From Rhodanobacter sp. 7MK24 (GTDB lineage Bacteria; Pseudomonadota; Gammaproteobacteria; Xanthomonadales; Rhodanobacteraceae): a DNA stretch of 64,000 bases. How positions within the stretch are numbered: position 1 is the first letter of the stretch; each line of letters opens with the position of its first letter. The stretch lies in the NCBI RefSeq assembly GCF_014842995.1, contig NZ_JACYXL010000010.1, positions 1 through 64,000 of the forward strand. The letters are read 5' to 3'. Of this stretch, positions 9,076 to 18,321 are shown one piece after another. Both the position numbers and the translations under genes were made by a program. The notes under the pieces are model-generated. The model was not told the origin of the DNA and did not search any database. It saw nothing but the letters and a program-made list of their open reading frames with translations.

Positions 9076-9417
9076 TCAATTGCGGATCAGGTCGCGTTCG
9101 ACCGCGGGATGCACCGGCACGCCGAAGGTGGCGATGATCTGCAGGTCCTGCTCCAGCGTGGAGAAGCGTTCCCAGGCGATGCCGTTTACGTCGGTGCTGC
9201 TGCTGAAGCCCTGCGCGCTGTCGTCCTCGAAGCCGAGCTGGCAGATCTGGCCGGCTTTCTCCGGCTGCTGGCGGATCGAGAAATTGAGATTGTCGGTGCG
9301 CCACATCGCATAGATACCGTAGACCAGGGCCTGCGGCGGCTGGCCGAGGCGCTTGCTGTAGTCGGCGATGGAGGCGTCCAGGTCGGCGACGGCCAGGGCA
9401 ATGTGGAAGCGTTTCAT
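9076..9417 (-). CDS. VOC/glyoxalase-like protein embedded in the ilv operon
   Basis: A 113-residue protein starting with KRFHIALAVADLDASIADYSKRLG, a typical opening beta-alpha unit of a VOC domain, followed by a strand LNFSIRQQ and a C-terminal VNGIAWERFSTLEQDLQIIATFG. Only one half of a canonical metal site is evident, so catalytic activity is uncertain. It lies between ilvC and ilvG, codirectional, so it is almost certainly cotranscribed with the branched-chain genes. Reasonable guesses are detoxification or repair of a keto-acid or dicarbonyl by-product; no substrate can be assigned. Confidence 0.75.
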   Translation of the reverse strand: MKRFHIALAVADLDASIADYSKRLGQPPQALVYGIYAMWRTDNLNFSIRQQPEKAGQICQLGFEDDSAQGFSSSTDVNGIAWERFSTLEQDLQIIATFGVPVHPAVERDLIRN

Positions 9418-9484
9418 GGCGTACCTCGTACTCGTTGGTGCATGGAAAACGGGCCGCGCGCATCGCGCGCGACCCGGCGTTGCG

Positions 9485-10501
9485 TCAACCGACCTTCTTC
9501 AGCGCCTCGGCCGGCTTGGCGGCATTGGGCTGCAGCCACGGCATGCGCGCGCGCAGCTTGTGGCCCACCTGCTCGACCGGGTGGTCGAGGTCGGCCTGCT
9601 TGAACTTCCGGTAGTTCGGCAGGCCGGCGTTGTACTCGGCGATCCAGTTGCGCGCGAAGGTGCCGTCCTGGATGTCGGTCAGCACGCCCTTCATGCGTTC
9701 CTTCACGCCGGCGTCGATCACGCGCGGGCCGCTGACGTAGTCGCCGTACTGCGCGGTCTCGGAGACGAACTCCAGCATCTTGGTGATGCCGCCTTCGTAG
9801 AACAGGTCGACGATCAGCTTCAGTTCGTGCAGCACTTCGTAGTAGGCGATCTCAGGCTGGTAGCCGGCTTCCACCAGCGTCTCGAAGCCGGCCTGCACCA
9901 GCGACGAAGCGCCGCCGCACAACACGGCCTGCTCGCCGAACAGGTCGGTCTCGGTCTCTTCCTTGAAGTCGGTCTTGATCAGCATGGCGCGACCGCCGCC
10001 GATGCCGTCGGCGTAGCTGATGGCCTTGACTTGTGCATGGCCGGACACGTCCTGGTAGACCGCCCAGATGCAGGGCACGCCGCGGCCGCGTTCGTACTCG
10101 GTGCGCACCAGCGCGCCAGGGCCCTTGGGCGCGACCAGGATCACGTCGATGTCCTTGCGCGGCTCGATCTGCTTGAAGTGCACGTTGAAACCGTGCGCGA
10201 ACAGCAGCGCGGCGCCGGGCTTGATGTTCGGCTCGATGCTTTCCTTGTAGAGCTTGGGCTGCACCATGTCGGGAGTGAGCACGGCGACCAGGTCGGCGTT
10301 GGTCACCGCGTGCGCCGGTTCGACCACCTTGAAGCCGTCGGCTTCGGCCTTGGCCCAGGTGGGGCCGCCGGGACGCAGCCCCACGACCACGTCGAGACCG
10401 GAGTCGCGCAGGTTGAGGGCGTGGGCGCGGCCCTGGCTGCCGTAGCCCAGGACGGCGATGCGCGCCTTGGCCAGCGTGTCGTTGGTGGTGTTGCTGCTCA
10501 T
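9485..10501 (-). CDS. ilvC: ketol-acid reductoisomerase (NADP+)
   Basis: Isomerises and reduces acetolactate and acetohydroxybutyrate. The N-terminal Rossmann motif is [20 protein letters not shown]; the C-terminal knotted domain carries the Mg-binding DLFYEGG and AEYNAG segments. The length of 338 residues is that of a class I enzyme. The ATG at 10501 is chosen for its AGGAG 8 bp upstream and because the protein then begins just before the Rossmann strand. A strongly structured 220-bp gap separates it from leuB. Confidence 0.97.
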   Translation of the reverse strand: MSSNTTNDTLAKARIAVLGYGSQGRAHALNLRDSGLDVVVGLRPGGPTWAKAEADGFKVVEPAHAVTNADLVAVLTPDMVQPKLYKESIEPNIKPGAALLFAHGFNVHFKQIEPRKDIDVILVAPKGPGALVRTEYERGRGVPCIWAVYQDVSGHAQVKAISYADGIGGGRAMLIKTDFKEETETDLFGEQAVLCGGASSLVQAGFETLVEAGYQPEIAYYEVLHELKLIVDLFYEGGITKMLEFVSETAQYGDYVSGPRVIDAGVKERMKGVLTDIQDGTFARNWIAEYNAGLPNYRKFKQADLDHPVEQVGHKLRARMPWLQPNAAKPAEALKKVG

Positions 10502-10565
10502 GCGGTGACTCCTTCGTTGATGGCGATGCGTGCGTGTGTGGTTGGGACGTGGCGGGTGATGGTTG

Positions 10566-10669
10566 CCTCCCCTGTGCGCGCAACGGCGCCGAGTCGGGGG
10601 CGACGACGGGACATGGCCGGGGAGTAGGCGGCCGTCGTCAGGGGCGCCGCGCGCGGCGCACAGGGGAGG
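10566..10669 (-). promoter_or_regulatory. large RNA hairpin in leuB-ilvC intergenic region
   Basis: CCTCCCCTGTGCGC (10566-10579) is perfectly complementary to the right end (10656-10669). The stem continues after a small bulge through GGCGCC, and inside it a second 8-bp stem pairs GACGACGG (10602-10609) with CCGTCGTC (10632-10639). The whole 104 nt would fold into one long structure in the transcript ahead of ilvC. No U-run follows, so it is not a plain terminator; a processing site, a Rho-resistant barrier, or an inserted palindromic element are alternatives. Confidence 0.6.
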
Positions 10670-10721
10670 ACAAGGGTGGCGACGGCGCGAACGCCTTCGC
10701 CGTGGAAACGGGGGCGCGTGC

Positions 10722-11819
10722 TCAGCCGCATGCGCGCGCTCCGTCGAAATAGCTGCGGTGGGTGGTGGCGTAATCCGCCAGCGCCTTGAGCACGGCGTCG
10801 CGTACTTCGACGGTGCCGGCGTCGCCGCCGACGTCGCGGGTGCGCGGGCCATGCTGCAGCACGTGGTCGATGGCGGCTTCCACCGCCTGGGCTTCTGCCT
10901 CCAGTCGCAACGAATGGCGCAGCAGCAGTGCGACGGAAAGGATGGTGCCCACGGGATTGGCCACGCCCTTGCCCGCGATATCGGGGGCGGAGCCGTGGAT
11001 GGGCTCGTACAGGCCGTTGCTGCCTTCGCCCAGCGAGGCCGAGGGCAGCAGGCCCAGCGAACCGGCCAGTGCGGCGGCCTCGTCGGTGAGGATGTCGCCG
11101 AACAGGTTCTCGGTGACCACCACGTCGTAGCTGCCGGGGCGCGTCAGCAGCAGCATGGCCATCGAATCGACCAGCTGGTGCTCCAGCGTCACGTCGGGGT
11201 AGTCGGCGGCGATGCGGGTGACGGTGCGCCGCCACAGCCGCGAGGTCTCCAGCACGTTGGCCTTGTCCACCGAAGTGACATGCCTGCGACGGGCGCGTGC
11301 CAGCTCGAAGGCGCGGCGCGTCACGCGCTCGACTTCGGCCACGGTGTACTTGCACTCGTCGGTGGCGGCGTCGGCGGTTTTCGTCTTGGCGCCGAAGTAC
11401 GCGCCGCCGGTCAGCTCGCGCACGAACAGTACGTCCACGTCCTTGAGCTTCTCGTTCTTCAGCGGCGACAGGTCGGCCAGCGCGGGATGCACGGTGAGCG
11501 GGCGCAGGTTGGCGTACACGCCCAGCGCAGCGCGCAAGGCCAGCAGGCCCTGTTCGGGACGCACCGGCGCGTTCGGGTCCGACCACTTCGGGCCGCCCAC
11601 AGCGCCCAGCAGCACCGCGTCAGCCGCCTTGCAGGCATCCAGCGCATCGGCAGGCAGCGGTTCGCCGGTGGCGTCGATGGCGGCGCCGCCGATCAGCTGT
11701 TCGTCGAACGCGAACTCGTGCTCGTAGTGCGCGGCCACTGCTTCGAGCACGGCGACCGCCGCGGCGGTGACCTCGGGGCCGACGCCGTCGCCGGGCAGGG
11801 TGACGATGTTCGCTTTCAT
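10722..11819 (-). CDS. leuB: 3-isopropylmalate dehydrogenase
   Basis: Oxidatively decarboxylates 3-isopropylmalate in leucine synthesis. The start [18 protein letters not shown] is the family N-terminus; [11 protein letters not shown] and the adenine-binding [16 protein letters not shown] loop are present. The 365 residues are within the usual range. Its ATG overlaps the leuD stop in TCAT/ATGA at 11816-11819. It is followed by the hairpin-containing gap before ilvC. Confidence 0.97.
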   Translation of the reverse strand: MKANIVTLPGDGVGPEVTAAAVAVLEAVAAHYEHEFAFDEQLIGGAAIDATGEPLPADALDACKAADAVLLGAVGGPKWSDPNAPVRPEQGLLALRAALGVYANLRPLTVHPALADLSPLKNEKLKDVDVLFVRELTGGAYFGAKTKTADAATDECKYTVAEVERVTRRAFELARARRRHVTSVDKANVLETSRLWRRTVTRIAADYPDVTLEHQLVDSMAMLLLTRPGSYDVVVTENLFGDILTDEAAALAGSLGLLPSASLGEGSNGLYEPIHGSAPDIAGKGVANPVGTILSVALLLRHSLRLEAEAQAVEAAIDHVLQHGPRTRDVGGDAGTVEVRDAVLKALADYATTHRSYFDGARACG

Positions 11820-12397
11820 GCTGCTTGCTCCTGTTGTTCGTAATGGGCGATCAACTTCTCGTTTTGCAGCAGGTAGCCGAGCTGGTCCACGCCGTTGAGC
11901 AGGCAGTGGCGTGCGAACGGCTCCAGAGTGAAGCTGATGCGGCCGCCATCAGGCAGGACGATGTACTGGCCCTGCACGTCGATGCTCAGTTCGACGCCCG
12001 GGTTGGCCAGCAGCCATTGGTGCTCCGCGGAGGAAACCACGATCGCGAGCAGGCCGTTCTTCAGCGCGTTGTTGCGGAAGATGTCCGCGATCTCGCTGCA
12101 CAGCACCGCCTGGATGCCGTAGTCCAACAACGCCCACGGCGCGTGCTCGCGCGAAGAGCCGCAGCCGAAGTTGCGGCCGGCAACGACGATGGCGCAACCC
12201 TTGGCTTCCGGCTTGTTGAGCGGGAAGGCCGGGTTGTCGCTGCCGTCCGGCAGGTAGCGCCAGTCGTTGAAGCACAGCTTGCCCAGGCCCGTGCGCGTGG
12301 TGGTGGTGAGAAAGCGCGCCGGGATGATGCGATCGGTGTCGATGTTCTCGTCCGCCATCACGGCGGTGCGGGAATGGATGCGGGTGACGGGCTTCAT
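11816..12397 (-). CDS. leuD: 3-isopropylmalate dehydratase small subunit
   Basis: A 193-residue swivel-domain subunit that pairs with LeuC. Visible motifs are [13 protein letters not shown] and [17 protein letters not shown]. The ATG at 12397 overlaps the leuC stop by 4 bp and gives the correct family length; longer upstream readings are out-of-frame shadow of leuC. Coupled translation with leuC fits the need for a 1:1 complex. Confidence 0.97.
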   Translation of the reverse strand: MKPVTRIHSRTAVMADENIDTDRIIPARFLTTTTRTGLGKLCFNDWRYLPDGSDNPAFPLNKPEAKGCAIVVAGRNFGCGSSREHAPWALLDYGIQAVLCSEIADIFRNNALKNGLLAIVVSSAEHQWLLANPGVELSIDVQGQYIVLPDGGRISFTLEPFARHCLLNGVDQLGYLLQNEKLIAHYEQQEQAA

Positions 12398-13812
12398 GCG
12401 GCCTGCTCCTGGTTCAGGTAGTCGCGCGGGTCGGCGATCGCGCCGGCCACGGCGGAGGCCGCGGCGGTGGCGGGGCTGGCCAGCACGGTACGTGCGCCCT
12501 TGCCCTGGCGGCCTTCGAAGTTGCGGTTGGAGGTGGAGACGACGAGCTGGCCGGGCTGCGCCAGATCGCCGTTCATCGCGATGCACATCGAGCAACCGGG
12601 GATGCGCCATTCGGCGCCGGCGGCGCGGAACACTTCGTGCAGGCCTTCGGCTTCGGCATCGCGGCGCACGGCTTCGGAGCCCGGCACCACCAGCATGCGC
12701 ACGCCACTGGCGACATGACGACCGCGCAGCACGCTCGCCGCCTCGCGCAGGTCGGACAGGCGCGAGTTGGTGCAGCTGCCGACGAACACCACGTCCACCT
12801 TGGAGCCCTGCATGGGCTGGCCGGCGCGGCTCTGCATGTAGTCCAGCGCGCGCTGTTCCATCGCATTGCGCGCGGCGGGCACCGGTGCGTCCATCGCGAT
12901 GGCCATGCCGGGGTGGGTGCCGTAGGTGACGGTGGGCTTCACCGTACCGGCGTCGATGCGCACTTCGCGGTCGTAGCGCGCGCCGTCGTCGGTCTTCAGC
13001 GTGCGCCAGTGCGCCACCGCGCGGTCCCATGCTTCGCCCTGCGCCACGCGCGGGCGGCCCTGCAGCCACGCGAAGGTGGTTTCGTCGGGAGCGATCAGGC
13101 CGGCGCGCGCACCGGCTTCGATCGACATGTTGCACACCGTCATGCGCTCTTCCATCGACAGCTTCTCGATGGCCGCGCCGCGGTACTCGATGACGTGGCC
13201 AGTGCCGCCGTCCACGCCGATGTGGCCGATGATGTGCAGGATCAGATCCTTCGCGCCCACGCCTTTCGGCAGTTCACCGTCGACGTGGATCGCCAGCGTC
13301 TTCGGCTTGCGCTGCAGCAGGCATTGCGTGGCCATCACGTGGCCCACTTCGGTGGTGCCGATGCCGAAGGCCAGCGCGCCGAACGCGCCGTGCGTGGAGG
13401 TGTGGCTGTCGCCGCAGACGATGGTGTTGCCCGGCTGCGTGGCACCCAGCTCGGGGCCGATCACGTGCACGATGCCGCGCTCGCTGCTGTCCCAGCCGTG
13501 CAGTTCGACGCCGAACTCGCGGCAGTTTTCCTCCAGCTGCGCGACCTGTGCCTTGGCCTCGGCGTTGGCGTAGGGGCGCTCGCCGTCCGCGCCGGCAGGC
13601 AGGGTAGGCGTGGAATGGTCCAGCGTGGCCAGCGTGCGATCCGTGCGGCGCAGCTTGAGGCCGCGCGAGCGCAGTTCGTCGAAGGCCTGCGGCGAGGTGA
13701 CTTCGTGCACCAGATGCAGGTCGATGTAGATGATCGCCGGGGTGTCGGCGGTCTCGGGGGCGACCACGTGGGCGTCCCAGATTTTTTCGAACAGTGTGCG
13801 TGCAGCCGTCAT
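12394..13812 (-). CDS. leuC: 3-isopropylmalate dehydratase large subunit
   Basis: The 472-residue aconitase-type subunit holding the [4Fe-4S] cluster. [42 protein letters not shown] and PGCSMC supply the three cluster cysteines and substrate residues. It overlaps ilvE upstream (13809-13812) and leuD downstream (12394-12397), each in an ATGA. Confidence 0.97.
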   Translation of the reverse strand: MTAARTLFEKIWDAHVVAPETADTPAIIYIDLHLVHEVTSPQAFDELRSRGLKLRRTDRTLATLDHSTPTLPAGADGERPYANAEAKAQVAQLEENCREFGVELHGWDSSERGIVHVIGPELGATQPGNTIVCGDSHTSTHGAFGALAFGIGTTEVGHVMATQCLLQRKPKTLAIHVDGELPKGVGAKDLILHIIGHIGVDGGTGHVIEYRGAAIEKLSMEERMTVCNMSIEAGARAGLIAPDETTFAWLQGRPRVAQGEAWDRAVAHWRTLKTDDGARYDREVRIDAGTVKPTVTYGTHPGMAIAMDAPVPAARNAMEQRALDYMQSRAGQPMQGSKVDVVFVGSCTNSRLSDLREAASVLRGRHVASGVRMLVVPGSEAVRRDAEAEGLHEVFRAAGAEWRIPGCSMCIAMNGDLAQPGQLVVSTSNRNFEGRQGKGARTVLASPATAAASAVAGAIADPRDYLNQEQAA

Positions 13813-14906
13813 GCCGGGATCTCCAGAGAAGCGGGCTTTTCCTGATGAGTGCGGGCATGGATGCCCGCTTCTTGACCTTGGTGGCCATGGACGGCCACAG
13901 AGGCAGCTCCATGGATGGCCGCTTTTTGATCTTCGCGGTCATGGACGACCGCACTGGTAAACCCTTGGCCCAGGGTCGCCGCGCGAGTCGGATCAACCAC
14001 ATCCAACCAGCCCCACTTGTCGTGGGTGCGGCCATCGAACAGACCGAAGAACGCCTCGCGCAGCGCGCGCGTCACCGGGCCGGGCTTGCCGTTGCCCACG
14101 GATTTGCGGTCCACCGAACGCACCGGGGTGATCTCGGCGGCGGTGCCGGTCATGAACATTTCGTCGGCGGTGTACAGCGCCTCGCGCGGCAGTTCGCGTT
14201 CTTCCGCTTCGATGCCCAGATCGGCAGCCAGCGTGAGCACGCTGTCGCGGGTGATGCCGGCGAGGATGCCGGCGCTGGAAGGCGGCGTGACCAGCTTGCC
14301 GCGCTTGACCAGGAACAGGTTCTCGCCGGCGCCTTCGCTGAGCAGGCCGTTGTGGCCCAGCGCGATGCCTTCGTCGTAGCCGCCGCGGCGCGCTTCCAGC
14401 CCGATCAGCTGGCTGCTGAGGTAGTTGCCGCCGGCCTTGGCCCAGCTCGGGATGGTGTTCGGCGCGGGGCGGTTCCACGAGGACACGCACACGTCCGCGC
14501 CGCGCTCGGCGGCGTCGCCGAGGTAGGCGCCCCACGCCATCGCCATGATCGCCACGTCCACCGGCGCGCCATCGCGCGGCAGCACGCCCAGGCCGCCGGC
14601 GCCGCGGAACACGATGGGGCGCACGTAGGCGGATTGCATGCCGTTGGCGCGGATCACCTCGTGGCAGGCGGCGTCGATTTCGGCTTCGCTGTAGCCGACG
14701 TCGATCTCGTACACCTTGGCCGATTCGAACAGGCGGCGCGTGTGGTCGGCGAGGCGGAAGTAGGCCGGGCCGTTCGGCGTGGCGTACACGCGCTCGCCCT
14801 CGAACACCGAGGAGCCGTAATGCAGCGCGTGCGTGCTGACGTGGACGTTGGCTTCGGCCCAGGGCTTGATGCGACCGTTGTGCCAGAGGAAGGCGGTATG
14901 GCTCAT
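13809..14906 (-). CDS. ilvE: branched-chain amino acid aminotransferase with repeat-derived C-terminal tail
   Basis: Transaminates the keto acids of Leu, Ile and Val using PLP. The core (residues 1-304) is a full-length class IV aminotransferase: [39 protein letters not shown] (PLP Lys region KAGGNYL) and SEGAGENLF. The remaining 61 residues are not family sequence. They contain two imperfect 14-residue units ([14 protein letters not shown] and [14 protein letters not shown]) encoded by dispersed DNA repeats that removed the original stop. The tail still ends in a TGA overlapping leuC, so coupling was preserved. Start overlaps leuA stop (14903-14906). Confidence 0.93.
   Translation of the reverse strand: MSHTAFLWHNGRIKPWAEANVHVSTHALHYGSSVFEGERVYATPNGPAYFRLADHTRRLFESAKVYEIDVGYSEAEIDAACHEVIRANGMQSAYVRPIVFRGAGGLGVLPRDGAPVDVAIMAMAWGAYLGDAAERGADVCVSSWNRPAPNTIPSWAKAGGNYLSSQLIGLEARRGGYDEGIALGHNGLLSEGAGENLFLVKRGKLVTPPSSAGILAGITRDSVLTLAADLGIEAEERELPREALYTADEMFMTGTAAEITPVRSVDRKSVGNGKPGPVTRALREAFFGLFDGRTHDKWGWLDVVDPTRAATLGQGFTSAVVHDREDQKAAIHGAASVAVHGHQGQEAGIHARTHQEKPASLEIPA
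13909..13937 (+). repeat. 29-bp dispersed repeat, copy A (inside ilvE 3' end)
   Basis: CCATGGATGGCCGC followed by TTTTTGATCTTCGCG. The same 29 bases, with one mismatch and in inverted orientation, occur at 14938-14966, so the pair flanks ilvE. Related, more diverged units lie beside it at about 13855-13905 and 13938-13953. They encode the extra C-terminal tail of IlvE. Confidence 0.85.
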
Positions 14907-16558
14907 GGATGGTTCTCCTTTTGCGCGCTTCCCTGCGCGCGAAGATCAAAAAGCGGCCTTCCATGGCCGCACTCTTCAATGGATGACTCGGGTCGGCTCT
15001 GCGCAGCCTGCCGTTCGATGCGGTTGACGATGGCCAGCGCGGCTTGCGCGGCGGCTTCGACGATGTCGGTGCTCACGCCGTGGCCGCGCCAGTCGCGTTC
15101 GCCGTGGCGTGCGGTGAGCTGGGCCTGGCCCTGGGCGTCGCCGCCCGCGCTCACCGCGCGCACCTGGAATTCGGTGACGTCCAGCGTGTTGCCGGTGACG
15201 CGTTCGATGGCGCGCAGCACCGCGTCCACCGGACCGTCGCCGATCGCCGCCTCGCCGGTTTCGCGGCCGTCGTCGTGGCGCAGCTTCACCGACGCCGAGG
15301 CGCTGCCGCCCAGGTGCGTGTTGCTGCTCAGCTGCACCAGTCGCCACGGGCCCAGCGCTTCCGGGTCCTGGCCCAGCGCGATGGCTTCCAGGTCCTCGTC
15401 GTGGATCTCGCGCTTCTTGTCGGCCAGGGTCTTGAAGCGCGCGAAGATCACGTCCATCGCGGCCTCGTCGGGGTCATGTCCCAACACCTGCAGGCGCTGG
15501 CGCAGCGCGGCGCGGCCCGAGTGCTTGCCCAATACCAGCTTGGTCTCGGCGATGCCCACGTCCTGCGGACGCATGATTTCGTAGGTGCCGCGGTGCTTGA
15601 GCATGCCGTGCTGGTGGATGCCCGACTCGTGCGCGAAGGCGTTGGCGCCCACGATGGCCTTGTTGCGCTGCACGTTCTGGCCGGTCAGTTCGCTGAGCAG
15701 GCGCGAGGCGGGGTAGAGCTTGCGGGTGTCGATGCGCGTGTCGGTGCCGAACCAGGTGCCGCGCACCTTCATCGCCATCACGATTTCTTCCAGCGCCGCG
15801 TTGCCCGCGCGCTCGCCAATGCCGTTGATGGTGCATTCCACCTGGCGCGCGCCCGCGCTCACGGCGGCGAGGCTGTTGGCCACACCCAGGCCCAAATCGT
15901 TGTGGCAGTGGCTGGAGAACACCACGTGTTTGCCGCGTTTGACGTTGGCGATCAGGTAGGCGAAGCGCTCGGCGATTTCCGTCGGCGTCATGTAGCCCAC
16001 GGTGTCCGGCGCGTTCAGCGTGGTGGCGCCCGCGGCGGCGGCGGCGTCGAACACCTCGACCAGGAACTCCGGCTCGGTGCGCATCGCGTCCTCGGCCGAG
16101 AATTCCACCTCGTGCGCCAGCTGCATGGCGCGTTCCACCGCGGTGACGGCGGTGTCCAGCACCTGCTGCTTGCTCATGTTGAGCTTGTGCTCGCGGTGCA
16201 GCGGGCTCGTGGAGAGAAACACGTGGATGCGCGAGCGTTTGGCCGATTCCAGCGCGCGACCGGCGCTGTCGATGTCGCCCGGAACGCAGCGCGCCAGGGC
16301 ACAGGCGGTGGTTTGCGTGAGCGTGCCGGCGATCTGCGCGACCGCGGCGAAGTCATCCGGTGAAGCCTGCGGGAAGCCCGCTTCGAGCACGTCCACACCC
16401 AGCGCTTCGAGCATCTGCGCCATGCGAAGCTTGGCGCGCCGGTCCATCGAGAAGCCGGGCGTCTGCTCGCCGTCGCGCAAGGTGGTGTCGAAGATGCGCA
16501 CGTGTTCGGCGGCTACGTCGCCGATATCGCTTTGCGGGTCGTTCTGCTGGTTTTCCAT
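14903..16558 (-). CDS. leuA: 2-isopropylmalate synthase with extended C-terminus
   Basis: Condenses acetyl-CoA with 2-ketoisovalerate, the committed and leucine-inhibited step. The TIM barrel shows [24 protein letters not shown] (metal His) and [14 protein letters not shown]; a LeuA allosteric dimer domain lies C-terminal. At 551 residues it is longer than usual. The last 30 or so residues (after [10 protein letters not shown]) are encoded by the dispersed repeat at 14938-14966 and look unrelated to the family. First structural gene after the attenuator; its stop overlaps the ilvE start. Confidence 0.95.
   Translation of the reverse strand: MENQQNDPQSDIGDVAAEHVRIFDTTLRDGEQTPGFSMDRRAKLRMAQMLEALGVDVLEAGFPQASPDDFAAVAQIAGTLTQTTACALARCVPGDIDSAGRALESAKRSRIHVFLSTSPLHREHKLNMSKQQVLDTAVTAVERAMQLAHEVEFSAEDAMRTEPEFLVEVFDAAAAAGATTLNAPDTVGYMTPTEIAERFAYLIANVKRGKHVVFSSHCHNDLGLGVANSLAAVSAGARQVECTINGIGERAGNAALEEIVMAMKVRGTWFGTDTRIDTRKLYPASRLLSELTGQNVQRNKAIVGANAFAHESGIHQHGMLKHRGTYEIMRPQDVGIAETKLVLGKHSGRAALRQRLQVLGHDPDEAAMDVIFARFKTLADKKREIHDEDLEAIALGQDPEALGPWRLVQLSSNTHLGGSASASVKLRHDDGRETGEAAIGDGPVDAVLRAIERVTGNTLDVTEFQVRAVSAGGDAQGQAQLTARHGERDWRGHGVSTDIVEAAAQAALAIVNRIERQAAQSRPESSIEECGHGRPLFDLRAQGSAQKENHP
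14938..14966 (-). repeat. 29-bp dispersed repeat, copy B (inside leuA 3' end)
   Basis: Inverted copy of the element at 13909-13937, 28 of 29 bases identical. It lies within the last 30 codons of leuA and encodes part of its atypical tail. Confidence 0.85.
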
Positions 16559-16590
16559 TGCTGGCTCCGCTGTGTGGGTGCGGCGCCGAG

Positions 16591-16628
16591 GGCAACAAAA
16601 AACCCCGCTCCATTTCTGGTGCGGGGTT
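16591..16628 (-). terminator. attenuator terminator in the leuA leader
   Basis: On the minus strand an 8-bp stem AACCCCGC/GCGGGGTT closes a 12-nt loop and is followed at once by TTTTGTTG, a typical intrinsic terminator. It lies between the leader-peptide stop (16674) and the leuA start (16558). Its 5' arm (16618-16625) is exactly complementary to 16678-16685 at the end of the leader ORF, giving the competing antiterminator. Confidence 0.85.
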
Positions 16629-16673
16629 CTTTGGGTGTTTTCAGGTTCTTTCTAGCTACCTGGACACATGCCC

Positions 16674-16811
16674 TCAGCCCGCACCTCCGTTGGTAATAAG
16701 GAGTACGAGTACAAGGGCAAGAAGGAGCGTGCCGCGAAGCCGCAGCAGGCCCGCAACCGTCGGAGGACGGTTCAATGCGGCGGTGCTGCGGTGGCTGTTG
16801 CGCTGCGACAT
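16674..16811 (-). CDS. leu/ilv operon leader peptide
   Basis: A 45-codon ORF from ATG at 16811 (an in-frame TTG at 16775 would give 33) ending in TGA at 16674. Its last third reads GTLLLALVLVLLITNGGAG, so 14 of the residues near the end are Leu, Val or Ile. Stalling of a ribosome there under branched-chain starvation would leave 16678-16685 (GGTGCGGG in the RNA) free to pair with the terminator 5' arm. The ORF lacks a clear Shine-Dalgarno and the ATG falls about where transcription is predicted to start, so the exact start is uncertain. The peptide itself is not expected to have a function. Confidence 0.75.
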   Translation of the reverse strand: MSQRNSHRSTAALNRPPTVAGLLRLRGTLLLALVLVLLITNGGAG

Positions 16812-16818
16812 GCCATCG

Positions 16819-16847
16819 ACCGTACGCCTGAGCTTTCAGCCTGTCAA
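16819..16847 (-). promoter_or_regulatory. predicted sigma70 promoter of the leu-ilv super-operon
   Basis: On the minus strand a perfect -35 TTGACA (16842-16847) lies 17 bp from a weak -10 TACGGT (16819-16824). Transcription would begin near 16811, just before the leader ORF. No other gene lies between it and leuA. The stretch from here to the LacI-gene promoter (about 16850-17185) shows no coding potential. Confidence 0.5.
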
Positions 16848-17188
16848 CATTTTTTTCATGACGATTTTTCAGAAGCCGTCTGGAGTCGCGTTTTGGACGT
16901 ATGGATGGATGGCCGTCCAAACGCCTGCACTCCTAGGGCTTGGATCAGGTGCCGCGGACGGGCATGAAAGCGTTTTCTGGAAAGGCGCACATTCTGTCCC
17001 GCATAGTGGTTGGACGACCCAGCCGGCACAGCGTGCGTGTACGTGGAATGTCGCATTGCGACAAATCATTGAATCGCAAGAAGAACTCTGAAATCTATGA
17101 CTGCGATGCTAATCATTGGCCACTTGGCCAGGTGCTGCTTCCGTGTTGCAGCAAAAGTGTCTACAAACATCCTCTTTACAAGTCTTCA

Positions 17189-17202
17189 TGAAAACGTTTA
17201 CG
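17189..17202. promoter_or_regulatory. LacI-family operator upstream of the LacI gene
   Basis: TGAAAACGTTTACG matches the LacI/CcpA-type consensus TGTAAACGTTTACA at 12 of 14 positions, with the central CG diagnostic of the family. It lies 45 bp before the GTG of the LacI regulator, so it probably mediates autoregulation and control of the downstream receptor. A second site of the same type is at 29392-29409. Confidence 0.65.
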
Positions 17203-17246
17203 TTCAGCCCACCTTGCGCCTGGGAGGCGCGGAGCGGGGAAAACAA

Positions 17247-18302
17247 GTGACGGCAACGATCAAGGATGTTGCACGCGAAGCCAAGGTCTCGGTGGCCTCG
17301 GTGTCGCGCGCGTTGAATGGCGCAGGTGGCGTTACGCCTGAGACTGAGAAGCGCATCCGCGAGGCCGCGGCACGCCTGCGCTACGTGCCGCACGGGGCTG
17401 CCCGCAGCCTGATCACCAAGCGTACGCATACGGTGGGCGCGCTGATGCCCGACCTGCATGGCGAGTTCTTCTCCGAACTGATCCGAGGCATCGACCTGGA
17501 AGCGCGCTCGCACGGACTGCACCTGCTTGTCTCCAGTTCGCACGATGGCGCGGAGGATGCCGCCGCGGCGTTGCGCGCGATGCAGGGCCGGGTGGACGGC
17601 ATCGTGATCCTGTCGTCGCCGCGGGTGGACGCTGCCTTCCTCGAGGCCAACCTGCCGGACGGCCTGCCCGCGGTTCTGCTCAACAGCGAGGTGAAGGCCG
17701 GCGCAGCGGCGGTACTGAATATCGACAACTTCGCCGGCACCTACGCCATGGTGCGCCATCTGGTCGGCGTCGGGCACGACCGCATCGCGTTCGTCAGCGG
17801 GCCGAAGGACAACTTCGACGCCCGGCAGCGCGAAGCGGGATTCCGCGCGGCGATGGCCAAACTGGCACCGGGGACGTCGCTGCGCATCGTGAGCGGAGAC
17901 TTCGGCGAATCGTCCGGGTACCGGGCCGGCCTCGAACTGCTGGCGTCGAAAGTGCGCCCGCAGGCCGTATTTGCAGCCAACGACATGATGGCCGTGGGCT
18001 GCCTGCAAGCCTTCAAGGAAGCCGGGATCGACGTGCCGGGCGAGATCGCCCTGGCAGGCTTCGACGACATCCCGATCGCGCGTTACGTCACGCCGCCGTT
18101 GAGCACGGTGCGCGTGCGCATCGCTGAATTGGGCAAGAACGCCATGGATCTGCTGGCCGACCTGATAAATCGCCCCGGGTCGTCGGCTGCATCGGTGCAC
18201 ACGCTCGGCTGCGACATCGTCGTACGCGAGTCGTGCGGAGGACATCGGGGCGGAACCTCAGCCACCACAACCAAGAAAATCCACCGCCCGTCGAACAGAT
18301 GA
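17247..18302 (+). CDS. LacI family transcriptional regulator
   Basis: A 351-residue repressor. The N-terminal helix-turn-helix and hinge read ATIKDVAREAKVSVASVSRAL, followed by a periplasmic-binding-protein-like sugar domain (about 65-335) with FVSGP and LAGFDDIPIARYVTPPLSTV. The GTG at 17247 is chosen because it precedes the HTH by two residues and follows a GGAGCGGGGA stretch; the ORF could be read further upstream but that part is non-family. It lies 19 bp upstream of the TonB receptor in the same direction and likely controls the whole sugar locus, with the inducer being a product of the imported glycan. Confidence 0.93.
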   Translation: MTATIKDVAREAKVSVASVSRALNGAGGVTPETEKRIREAAARLRYVPHGAARSLITKRTHTVGALMPDLHGEFFSELIRGIDLEARSHGLHLLVSSSHDGAEDAAAALRAMQGRVDGIVILSSPRVDAAFLEANLPDGLPAVLLNSEVKAGAAAVLNIDNFAGTYAMVRHLVGVGHDRIAFVSGPKDNFDARQREAGFRAAMAKLAPGTSLRIVSGDFGESSGYRAGLELLASKVRPQAVFAANDMMAVGCLQAFKEAGIDVPGEIALAGFDDIPIARYVTPPLSTVRVRIAELGKNAMDLLADLINRPGSSAASVHTLGCDIVVRESCGGHRGGTSATTTKKIHRPSNR

Positions 18303-18321
18303 CGAAACTGGAGGGGAGCTC

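Noticed and set aside
10498-10731. A 77-codon minus-strand frame between leuB and ilvC containing ATLVLP just before the large hairpin, resembling a second leader peptide
   Set aside because: Only four branched-chain codons are clustered, the frame is long and overlaps the ilvC start, and no U-tailed terminator follows.
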